Positions 1 to 5,262 of a stretch of 5,262 nt of DNA are shown here, piece after piece (position 1 is the first letter of the stretch; the number at the start of each line of letters is the position of its first letter). The notes beneath the pieces were generated by a model that searched no databases, was not told the origin of the DNA, and worked only from the letters and a program-made list of their open reading frames with translations. The stretch is taken from contig JAITFF010000081.1 of NCBI GenBank assembly GCA_031281515.1, positions 1 to 5,262 of the forward strand. Direction: 5' to 3'. The translations under genes and the position numbers were made by a program. The stretch comes from Holosporales bacterium. GTDB taxonomy: Bacteria > Pseudomonadota > Alphaproteobacteria > RUG11792.

Positions 1-482
1 CACTTTGCCTCAATTTTGGCGATATCTTTGAGCTTCTGCTTCTGAGACAAATTCTGATCGTTTTTCACTTTCTCGTACTCTGTCTTAATTTTTGACTCAG
101 ATTCTCTGATCTTCGACAAAATCTCGGATAACATATCAGCCAATTTCTCATGACTTTGAAAGCAGGTCGCTGAATCTTTCAACCTTTGACCGTCGATGAC
201 GGCGATACTAGCCCCAACCGGCCCCTGATCACACCTCTTTTTCGAGGAGAACGGCGGTAGTGGTAGCGATCGCTTGAAGTGCTCAAGCAAAAAAATCGCC
301 GCCATAAGGACCATAAAGATCACTAAAGCCAGAGCTATACGTTTTCCAAAATTTCCTGTGCGCAAAGTAACGCCGAATGGCTTCATAAAAACGGATACGA
401 ACGGCTGGAATGATACTATTTGGCTGGCAGCAAGTACAGTTTTTTCGAGCACCTCAACTGTTAGTGGAAATTTCGGAAACAT
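1..482 (-). CDS. OmpH/Skp-like membrane-anchored protein, 3' end cut by the window edge
   Basis: I see 160 codons from the ATG at 482 to the left edge, with no stop. The N-terminal 48 residues have no recognised domain. A hydrophobic segment follows at about residues 49-66 (IALALVIFMVLMAAIFLL), then a Pro/Ser linker. At about 92 comes IAVIDGQRL, which resembles the start of the OmpH/Skp domain, and after it a charged, Lys/Glu-rich helix typical of a coiled coil (LSEILSKIRESESKIK and onward). Family knowledge: Skp is a periplasmic trimeric holdase that escorts outer-membrane proteins, and its long helices form tentacles. The inferred topology is an uncleaved anchor with a periplasmic coiled coil. 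The gene lies 66 bp after trpS in the same direction. The start is uncertain because no Shine-Dalgarno sequence precedes 482. Alternatives are GTG at 509 (AAGG only 2 nt upstream) and ATG at 386, which would leave a conventional short signal-anchor N-terminus. Reading frame and membrane segment are solid; the family call is moderate. Confidence 0.66.
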   Translation of the reverse strand, partial: MFPKFPLTVEVLEKTVLAASQIVSFQPFVSVFMKPFGVTLRTGNFGKRIALALVIFMVLMAAIFLLEHFKRSLPLPPFSSKKRCDQGPVGASIAVIDGQRLKDSATCFQSHEKLADMLSEILSKIRESESKIKTEYEKVKNDQNLSQKQKLKDIAKIEAK

Positions 483-548
483 GCGGAAGTGATGAGCCCA
501 GGTCCTCACTACCTTGTCACAGCGAGTTGACAACCTGAATTTTAGAAA

Positions 549-1577
549 TCACCTATATTCTTTCGCCCAGTATTTGATCGACATTGCATCCCTAACCTGC
601 TCGATTGTCATGCTGGCTACTTCTCTGGCTCTCTTAGTTCCATCCTCAAGTTGGTCCAGGATATCCGATTCTTTAATCGACCGTCTCTTCTCACGAATTG
701 GGGCCAGGAATTTCTGAAGCGTCTCGTTCAACAAAGATTTTAAGACGACATCTCCGAGGCCACCACGCTCGTAACGTTTCTTCATGCTTTGCAGTTCTTC
801 ATCGTCCTCGAAGAATGCCTTCAGATATGCGAACACTACGTTACCCTCCACCTTCCCCGGATCAGATGCCTTTATGTGATTCGGGTCGGTATACATGCTA
901 AATACCTTTTCCTTGATCATTTCGGGCGAATCCGACAATGAAATCGCGTTATTCATGGACTTGCTGGCCTTCGCCTTGCCATCAATTCCGACGAGTCTAT
1001 CGATCTTCCCAAGGACGGCCTGCGCCTCCATCAGCACATCTGTATCGTATATCCTATTGAACCGCCGGACGATCTCATTAGTAATTTCGATGAGGGGCAG
1101 TTGATCCTCGCCGACTGGGACCAGACTGGCCTTGAAGGCCGTTATATCGGCCGCCTGACTCACAGGATAACACAAAAATCCGGCCGGGACGGACTCATCA
1201 AACCCTTTCTGTTGTATTTCAGATTTTACGGTTGGATTTCGCTCAAGTCTCGCGACCGTTACCAAGTTCATGTAGTAAGAGGTCAGTTCGAACAACTCCG
1301 GGACCATAGACTGAACGAAGATGGTGCTCTTCGTTGGAGATATTCCGACAGAAATATAGTCCTTAAATACCTCTCGAACATATCGCGCCACCAACTCAGG
1401 GTTCTCGAAGTGATCCGACAGGGCCTGGGTGTCGGCAATCATTACAAAGCAATCACAACGATCCTGCATCTCGACGCGACTCTGCAGCGACCCGACGTAG
1501 TGCCCCAAATGGAGAGGCCCCGTCGGGCGATCACCAGTTATTACAACCTTCCTCTTTTCCTGGTCATACAACGCCAT
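549..1577 (-). CDS. trpS: Tryptophanyl-tRNA synthetase (class I), Gram-positive-like branch
   Basis: The 342-residue protein charges tRNA-Trp with tryptophan using ATP in the cytoplasm. Length is normal for bacterial TrpRS (about 330-350). The Rossmann fold opens with ITGDRPTGPLHLGHYVGS (residues 13-30), which includes the HIGH-type signature HLGH at 23-26. The Trp-pocket region YPVSQAADI (137-145) carries the Asp (D144) expected to contact the indole nitrogen. VPVGEDQ (153-159) follows, and the second ATP motif is KASKS (203-207), with Ala where KMSKS has Met. Features such as RLERNPTVKSEI, GIDGKAKASKSMNNAISLSD, MYTDP and RGGLGDV match the TrpRS branch I know from Firmicutes. They do not match the E. 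coli-like FSGAQPSG...IGNY form usual in proteobacteria. The ATG overlaps the stop of the upstream FYDLN gene (TGATG), so translation is probably coupled. The gene ends in TGA. The function call is firm; the phylogenetic origin is inference. Confidence 0.97.
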   Translation of the reverse strand: MALYDQEKRKVVITGDRPTGPLHLGHYVGSLQSRVEMQDRCDCFVMIADTQALSDHFENPELVARYVREVFKDYISVGISPTKSTIFVQSMVPELFELTSYYMNLVTVARLERNPTVKSEIQQKGFDESVPAGFLCYPVSQAADITAFKASLVPVGEDQLPLIEITNEIVRRFNRIYDTDVLMEAQAVLGKIDRLVGIDGKAKASKSMNNAISLSDSPEMIKEKVFSMYTDPNHIKASDPGKVEGNVVFAYLKAFFEDDEELQSMKKRYERGGLGDVVLKSLLNETLQKFLAPIREKRRSIKESDILDQLEDGTKRAREVASMTIEQVRDAMSIKYWAKEYR

Positions 1578-1870
1578 CAGTCGACGATCTTTACATCCTC
1601 CATATCCTCTCCGACGGCTATGATCCCAGGCTCATCGACGAGATCCATCCCAGAATCTGATTCGTCCGAGAAATCGAAGCCGGCGATCTCGACCATCTTC
1701 TCATCGATATCGACTTCATCCATGGCAGATATCATCCCCTTTTTTGATTGCAAATCCGATATCTCGAAGGAATTTCCGCAATGCGGGCACGACAAAGACG
1801 ATCTCCGGAGATCGTAGAAAGGCAATGCACACGCCGGACAACTAATCTTTCTTCCCCATTCCAATTTCAT
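1577..1870 (-). CDS. FYDLN-acid family zinc-ribbon protein (TIGR02300-like), function unknown
   Basis: This is a 97-residue acidic protein. The N-terminus has two CxxC pairs, CPAC at 11-14 and CPHC at 28-31, which should form a zinc ribbon. Between them is FYDLRR (18-23), the hallmark of the alphaproteobacterial family named for FYDLN plus an acidic tail. The preceding EWGRKISCP corresponds to the family's LGTKRxCP. Residues 32-97 are low complexity and strongly acidic, with about 20 Asp/Glu against four Lys, and are probably disordered. No biochemical role is established for the family as far as I know; a nucleic-acid or protein-binding role is only a guess from the zinc ribbon. In many alphaproteobacteria I recall this gene beside aroA, but here it is joined to trpS by a one-base stop/start overlap. 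There is no clear Shine-Dalgarno before the ATG at 1870. A weak promoter-like pair (TTGTAG, 17 bp, TAGCAT; 1911-1939) lies in the 79-bp gap upstream, but it is not good enough to call. Confidence 0.9.
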   Translation of the reverse strand: MKLEWGRKISCPACALPFYDLRRSSLSCPHCGNSFEISDLQSKKGMISAMDEVDIDEKMVEIAGFDFSDESDSGMDLVDEPGIIAVGEDMEDVKIVD

Positions 1871-1949
1871 GATGCAAAAACGACTCTACCGAAAAAGAAC
1901 AGACGACGCCATGCTACAATCCACGGCTCATTTCTACAAGATTTTTTTC

Positions 1950-3227
1950 TCAAACTGCATCCGACAGGCCGCTCTGAGTCTTACGATCCATCAAATAAAT
2001 CAACACAAACGTCGGAATCGTGGTTATATAAAACCAAATAACGCACCCTATATTCGTATTAAATAACGAAGAAAATAGGAGCATCATAAATGGAGTAGCT
2101 CCCCCGATTATTGCACCCAGAGAATCAGTCACGGAAAACCCGGTATATCTGCACTGCGCCGGAAATAACCTCAAGACATACGCGGCGGAGCAGCTCGCTA
2201 TCGATGCACTCAGGAACGTCACGCAGATCATATACAGATATATTCTAAATAGGGTTAACTCTCCGGCGATTAGCGTACATAATGGATATGAAGCAGCGAT
2301 TAGAACTAATGACCCTATTTGTATTTGCCTTACCATTCCAATTATATCGGCGATCTTCCCACAGATGGAGATCGAAATCGATATCCAGAGCATATCGAAC
2401 ATGCTAAAGATCATACTCTGCGAAACCGGGTATCCGGCCTGCTGAAACAGCCTATTCCCGAACATCATCGACGAATAGGCGAAGGAGGTATACATAGCGC
2501 AGACTGCTATCCCAACGGCCGTCTCCAATTTATGATGCCTAAGAAGGGTCATTATCGGAGATTTCAGCGTTTTATGCTGGTTTTGTATTTCTATGAAATC
2601 ATCCGTCTCAGGAATTCTCATCCTAAAGAAGAAAACGATACTTGCCAGCAAACCGCCGATGATGAACGGCATCCTCCACGACCAGTCGGGATATCCATCC
2701 TGTGTCGCAAACCAACAGGCTACAGCTGCCGCACATCCTCCGCAGCAGCCCAACGAAATGATGTTAGCCGATGAACTAACCTTTTTGTGTCCCATTTCGT
2801 GATTGTGTATAAGAACTCCAGAATACTCTGCCCCCTTAAAAAACCCTTGCAACATTCTCAGGATGATCAGGATAATCGGGGCAGTTATTCCGATGACGGA
2901 GTAGGTCGGCAAAGCCCCTATCATAAACACCGGGAGGCCAATTCCAGTTATACTAATCAACAAAGCACGTTTTCGACCAAATTTATCGCCCATTCGCCCG
3001 AAGGTTAGGGCCCCGACTGGACCCGTCACAAACAGAGCCGCATAGGCCGCATAGGAAGATAGGAGCTGGATAATTGGATCCTGGCTGGAACCGAAGAACA
3101 ACGGCGCCATGACTACAGCCAAAAAACCGTTGATGACATTATCGAAGCTGATAACGAAGTGACCGCCAATTACAGCGTTATTATACCTCACGTTCCTAAC
3201 TCCAAACTGCCACACAACCGCCAGCAT
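1950..3227 (-). CDS. MFS transporter, metabolite:H+ symporter (MHS/ProP-like) family
   Basis: The 425-residue inner-membrane protein has about twelve hydrophobic helices (roughly 20-45, 55-75, 88-108, 112-130, 154-174, 187-203, 234-256, 272-291, 302-320, 327-347, 366-388, 393-412). MFS motif A is GRMGDKFGRKRAL (77-89), in the loop between helices 2 and 3. MHS-family marks follow: RMLQGFFKGAEYSG (124-137), WRMPF (184-188), RIPETDDF (204-211) and RYTGFS (360-365). Length is typical. Members import osmolytes or carboxylates (ProP, KgtP, ShiA) with protons; the substrate here cannot be told. ProP-like copies are common in Rickettsiales and related intracellular bacteria, where they are thought to draw on host metabolites. 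The helix-1 motif usually written ExxD/EWYD reads VISFDN (24-29), so the conserved Glu is missing, and the Arg of the usual RPxGA reads G in TGPVGA (68-73). The ATG at 3227 has no Shine-Dalgarno but sits 20 bp below a good promoter -10 box. This is the first gene of the leftward cluster. Confidence 0.93.
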   Translation of the reverse strand: MLAVVWQFGVRNVRYNNAVIGGHFVISFDNVINGFLAVVMAPLFFGSSQDPIIQLLSSYAAYAALFVTGPVGALTFGRMGDKFGRKRALLISITGIGLPVFMIGALPTYSVIGITAPIILIILRMLQGFFKGAEYSGVLIHNHEMGHKKVSSSANIISLGCCGGCAAAVACWFATQDGYPDWSWRMPFIIGGLLASIVFFFRMRIPETDDFIEIQNQHKTLKSPIMTLLRHHKLETAVGIAVCAMYTSFAYSSMMFGNRLFQQAGYPVSQSMIFSMFDMLWISISISICGKIADIIGMVRQIQIGSLVLIAASYPLCTLIAGELTLFRIYLYMICVTFLSASIASCSAAYVLRLFPAQCRYTGFSVTDSLGAIIGGATPFMMLLFSSLFNTNIGCVIWFYITTIPTFVLIYLMDRKTQSGLSDAV

Positions 3228-3247
3228 GGCACTTATACTTCGGCAGC

Positions 3248-3275
3248 ATTATATATTTTTTTTAAGGAAAGTCAA
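3248..3275 (-). promoter_or_regulatory. Sigma70-type promoter of the MFS gene and probably the leftward cluster
   Basis: On the minus strand the -35 box TTGACT (3275-3270) is separated by 16 bp of A/T-rich spacer from a perfect -10 box TATAAT (3253-3248). Five of six -35 bases and all six -10 bases match the consensus. Transcription would begin near 3241, giving a leader of only about 14 nt before the ATG at 3227. That leader has no purine-rich ribosome site. Because no terminator is visible between the next genes, this promoter could drive MFS, FYDLN, trpS and the OmpH-like gene together. This is inferred from sequence only. Confidence 0.62.
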
Positions 3276-3344
3276 CAGAAAAGAACTAGAAAGTCTTATA
3301 GATACATATCAATAATAAAGTTAGTGCATTTATCAACTAGTTAA

Positions 3345-3650
3345 TATTTTTTTGCGATTGTTCGTCTAACTTGTGCATCCATAGGCAATAGCCGCCACCT
3401 GATCGCGGGCAGAACCAACCTGATGGCGCTTGGTTGTTACCAAGCTAGTACCTCTCCTCTTTTTGGTTTGTAGGTTTGTTTTAACCATACTTTCAAGAAG
3501 ATTTCATATGCTTCACCGATATTAACAGCTATTAGCTACTTTTAGTAGATCAAGCGCCATTACCTCTTCAACAATCATACTGTCCCAGAACTTTCCCTGT
3601 CCTAAAGCTTGCCACTACGACATAACCACCGTACCAGGTTAACGCAGTAG
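3345..3650. other. Gene-free interval after rho, structure-rich, origin unknown
   Basis: Between the rho stop and the A/T-rich MFS promoter zone lies about 300 bp with no recognisable gene. It is less A/T-rich than the promoter zone next to it. It holds the inverted repeat and hairpins described separately and a duplicated ACCTGAT (3397-3403 and 3418-3424). It also has several short open stretches on the minus strand, broken by stops in every frame. The longest are 30 codons at 3614-3525 (containing KFWDSMIVEEVMALDLLK) and a 40-codon basic ORF at 3488-3366. These could be remains of a decayed gene or chance. I could not match them to a family, nor recognise tRNA, tmRNA, SRP RNA or RNase P RNA signatures. 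An untranslated rho 3' region or a small RNA are the other options. Confidence 0.4.
3423..3560. repeat. 10-bp perfect inverted repeat with competing internal hairpin
   Basis: ATGGCGCTTG at 3423-3432 is the exact reverse complement of CAAGCGCCAT at 3551-3560, with 118 bp between the arms. The left arm also lies inside a separate perfect hairpin at 3428-3445 (GCTTGGT, loop TGTT, ACCAAGC; 7-bp stem), so the two structures cannot form together. A second small hairpin, CTACT-TTT-AGTAG, is at 3536-3548. In a transcript reading leftward from rho the 3551-3560 arm is made first. No U-run follows directly on either strand, so this is not a standard intrinsic terminator. The arms are clear; any function is speculative. 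Confidence 0.5.
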
Positions 3651-4916
3651 CTACGATGTCATTGCGCTGAAAAAATCTTCATTCGTTTTAGTGTGTTTCA
3701 GTTTTTCCATGAGAAATTCCATTGCTTCGATCGTTCCCATCGGATTTAGGATTCGTCTCAAAATCCACATCTTTGATAAGGTTGATTTATCTGGAACGAG
3801 GACTTCCTCTTTCCTAGTACCGGATCTGTTGATATCGATCGCAGGAAATACCCGTTTATCAGACAACTTCCGATCCAGGATAATTTCTGAGTTTCCAGTT
3901 CCCTTAAATTCCTCGAAAATTACCTCATCCATTCTGGAGCCAGTTTCGACGAGGGCCGTCGCGATGATGGTAAGAGACCCACCCTCTTCGATATTTCTCG
4001 CGGCCCCAAAAAAACGTTTCGGCCTTTGGAGGGCATTTGAATCAACTCCCCCCGTCAAAACCTTACCGGATGAGGGAACGATGGCATTATAGGCTCTCGC
4101 AAGACGAGTTATCGAATCCAACAAAATGACTACGTCTCGTTTGTGTTCGACGAGCCTTTTGGCTTTCTCGATGACCATTTCTGTGACCTGAACGTGACGC
4201 GCGGCCGGTTCATCGAACGTCGAACTAACTACTTCTCCGTTTACTGAACGCTGCATATCAGTGACCTCTTCCGGCCTTTCATCGATCAACAGGACGATCA
4301 GATAAACGTCCTTATACTTCGCCGTTATAGATTGAGCAATCGTCTGGAGCATCACCGTTTTCCCGGTCCTTGGAGGGGCAACGATCAGCGCCCTTTGTCC
4401 CTTTCCTATTGGAGCCACCAGATCGATTACTCTCTGCGTCAAGCCATCCGTGCTTTTGGTAGTAACTTCTGGTTCGAGGCAAAGCATTCTATCCGGATAT
4501 AACGGGGTCAGGTTATCGAAATTCGTTCTTCGCCTGATATTCTCGGTATCATCGAAATTAACCTTCGTAATTCTCAATACCGAAAAATAACGCTCCGACT
4601 CTTTGGGAGCTTTTATTTGGCACTCGATTGTATCCCCGGTCTTAAGACCAAGTTTTTTGATGAATGCCGGAGCGACGTAAACATCATCTGGGCCAGGAAG
4701 ATAATTGGACTCCGAAGACCTAAGGAAGCCGAAGCCATCCTGCAGAACCTCCAAAACGCCAATGCTTGAAATCGGAATATCAGCCTCAGAGACCTTTTTC
4801 AGAATAGAAAACACAAGGTCCTGTTTTCTTAGGATATGTGGATTCTCGACGTTGTGCTCTGCTGCACATTCCAATAGATAATTCAGAGACTTACTCTTCA
4901 ATTCTTGGAGATTCAT
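3651..4916 (-). CDS. rho: Transcription termination factor Rho
   Basis: The 421-residue ring-shaped hexameric RNA-dependent ATPase loads on C-rich nascent RNA and ends transcription. Length matches the compact E. coli-like form (419) without the large insert some lineages carry. The N-terminal Rho_N helical bundle spans about 1-43. The cold-shock-like RNA-binding domain spans about 48-118, with RNP1 DGFGFLRS at 60-67. The RecA-like motor follows, with Walker A APPRTGKT (180-187), the catalytic-Glu region IDERPEE (211-217), Walker B VVILLD (262-267), the Q-loop around SGKVLTGG (283-290) and the R-loop with arginine finger RSGTRKEE (364-371, R368). The C-terminus, TKTNEDFFSAM, is the normal family end. 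The residues I can map to the bicyclomycin site of E. coli (M221, S268, G339 here) are unchanged. The gene is divergent from rpmE across a 162-bp shared upstream region and stops with TAG. All key residues are present, so it should be active. Confidence 0.99.
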   Translation of the reverse strand: MNLQELKSKSLNYLLECAAEHNVENPHILRKQDLVFSILKKVSEADIPISSIGVLEVLQDGFGFLRSSESNYLPGPDDVYVAPAFIKKLGLKTGDTIECQIKAPKESERYFSVLRITKVNFDDTENIRRRTNFDNLTPLYPDRMLCLEPEVTTKSTDGLTQRVIDLVAPIGKGQRALIVAPPRTGKTVMLQTIAQSITAKYKDVYLIVLLIDERPEEVTDMQRSVNGEVVSSTFDEPAARHVQVTEMVIEKAKRLVEHKRDVVILLDSITRLARAYNAIVPSSGKVLTGGVDSNALQRPKRFFGAARNIEEGGSLTIIATALVETGSRMDEVIFEEFKGTGNSEIILDRKLSDKRVFPAIDINRSGTRKEEVLVPDKSTLSKMWILRRILNPMGTIEAMEFLMEKLKHTKTNEDFFSAMTS

Positions 4917-4920
4917 AACA

Positions 4921-4924
4921 CCTT
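4921..4924 (-). promoter_or_regulatory. Shine-Dalgarno of rho
   Basis: On the minus strand, AAGG at the end of an A-run is followed by TGTT and then the ATG at 4916, a spacing of 4 nt. It is the clearest ribosome-binding site in a window where most other starts lack one, and it supports the chosen rho start. That start also fits the family N-terminus. Confidence 0.55.
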
Positions 4925-5000
4925 TTTTCTCAAAATGACCTTAAATTAGGAACGACGACCAGCACGACGAGATTCCCTTCAGCCGCCACAAAGAAATAAG

Positions 5001-5030
5001 TTGACTCTAGACCGCGATTCACGGTAGAAG
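5001..5030 (+). promoter_or_regulatory. Possible promoter of rpmE
   Basis: TTGACT at 5001-5006 is followed after 18 bp by TAGAAG at 5025-5030 (four of six bases match TATAAT). The start of transcription would be near 5037, about 40 nt before the rpmE ATG. It sits in the divergent rho/rpmE intergenic region. I found no equally good pair facing rho. Confidence 0.38.
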
Positions 5031-5078
5031 TAATGTACAGGATTGAGCGTAGAAAAGAAATCATTTTTTTGGTGTATC

Positions 5079-5262
5079 ATGAAAAAAAATATCCATCCTG
5101 ACTATCACGAGATAACAGTCGTCCTGACGAATGGCGAAAAAATTCATACGCGTTCGGTCTATGGAAAGGCTGGAGATTCGATTAATCTTGATATCGATCC
5201 GCTAACTCACCCAGCTTGGACGGGCGGGGGTTTGAGGTTGGTCTATACTGCCGGCCAACTCA
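5079..5262 (+). CDS. rpmE: 50S ribosomal protein L31 (bL31), 3' end cut by the window edge
   Basis: Sixty-one codons are visible, and the reading frame runs off the right edge. The opening MKKNIHPDYHEITVVLTNGE and the core RSVYGKAGDSINLDIDPLTHPAWTGG (about residues 25-50) are diagnostic of bacterial L31, which lies at the central protuberance of the large subunit and bridges to the small subunit. No Cys is seen where zinc-binding L31 proteins carry CxxC, so this is the cysteine-free form common in alphaproteobacteria. Full proteins are usually about 70-80 residues, so only a short C-terminal piece is missing. A GGTG 4 nt before the ATG can pair with the 16S rRNA tail. The gene is transcribed away from rho. 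Confidence 0.97.
   Translation, partial: MKKNIHPDYHEITVVLTNGEKIHTRSVYGKAGDSINLDIDPLTHPAWTGGGLRLVYTAGQL

Noticed and set aside
549..551. TGA recoded as tryptophan
   Set aside because: Three genes end naturally at TGA at family-appropriate lengths, and Trp residues are encoded by TGG, for example W5 of the FYDLN protein, so the code is standard.
274..717. Plus-strand open frames across the OmpH-like gene and the trpS end
   Set aside because: The minus strand holds a membrane helix plus OmpH-like domain and the conserved trpS C-terminus, so these are shadows.
1101..1817. Long plus-strand open frame of 238 codons opposite trpS and the FYDLN gene
   Set aside because: It lies antisense to two well-recognised genes, has no family-like motifs, and is the kind of mirror frame that codon bias produces.
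1911..1939. Promoter upstream of the FYDLN gene (TTGTAG, 17 bp, TAGCAT)
   Set aside because: Only three of six and four of six bases match the consensus; this is too common by chance to annotate.
2319..3008. Several plus-strand open frames of 69-151 codons opposite the MFS gene
   Set aside because: They are short, mutually overlapping, antisense to a clear transporter, and lack ribosome sites and recognisable domains.
3428..3463. Intrinsic terminator after rho
   Set aside because: The 7-bp hairpin is good, but the leftward strand has no U-run after it. On the plus strand the T5 run comes more than ten bases later, so it does not fit a standard terminator.
3345..3650. tRNA, tmRNA, RNase P RNA or SRP RNA in the gene-free interval
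   Set aside because: I looked for the T-loop GGTTCRA, tmRNA tag and resume-codon region, the RNase P GAGGAAAGTCC core (only a loose GGGAAAGTTC is present) and the SRP GGAAG core, and found no convincing match.
3691..4092. Plus-strand open frame of 133 codons opposite rho
   Set aside because: It is fully antisense to the highly conserved Rho motor domain, and its residues read as a reverse image of that gene.
4930..5000. Promoter facing rho in the divergent region
   Set aside because: A TAATTT is present on the minus strand, but nothing resembling a -35 box lies 16-18 bp upstream of it.

Overview
The window looks like chromosomal DNA from a moderately AT-rich alphaproteobacterium, probably a host-associated or intracellular one of the Rickettsiales/Holosporales kind. 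Three things point there: a small zinc-ribbon protein of the FYDLN-acid family, which is essentially an alphaproteobacterial family; a rickettsial-style MHS-type MFS transporter; and alphaproteobacterial-looking Rho and L31 proteins. The exact genus cannot be read from the window. TGA is used as a normal stop and TGG as Trp, so the genetic code is standard.

Layout. Five genes run leftward on the minus strand and one runs rightward. In transcription order, from the right: rho (3651-4916); a gene-free interval (3228-3650); an MFS transporter (1950-3227); a FYDLN-acid zinc-ribbon protein (1577-1870); trpS (549-1577); and an OmpH/Skp-like membrane-anchored protein that runs off the left edge (1-482). 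rpmE for ribosomal protein L31 starts at 5079 on the plus strand, is divergent from rho, and runs off the right edge.

The MFS, FYDLN, trpS and OmpH-like genes are tightly spaced (79-bp gap, 1-bp stop/start overlap, 66-bp gap) and no terminator is visible between them. A good sigma70-type promoter (TTGACT, 16 bp, TATAAT) stands just upstream of the MFS gene, so this could be one transcript. The FYDLN/trpS TGATG junction suggests translational coupling. Functionally the set is housekeeping (transcription termination, ribosome, tRNA charging, envelope biogenesis) plus one transporter for metabolites or osmolytes. It is not an obvious dedicated system.

The points most worth a second look are: the trpS protein, which resembles the tryptophanyl-tRNA synthetase branch I know best from Gram-positive bacteria and carries KASKS instead of KMSKS; the unexplained, structure-prone interval after rho, with a 10-bp inverted repeat whose arm competes with a 7-bp hairpin; and the OmpH-like protein with a long N-terminal extension before its membrane anchor. 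I found no convincing new defence, mobile or regulatory system.
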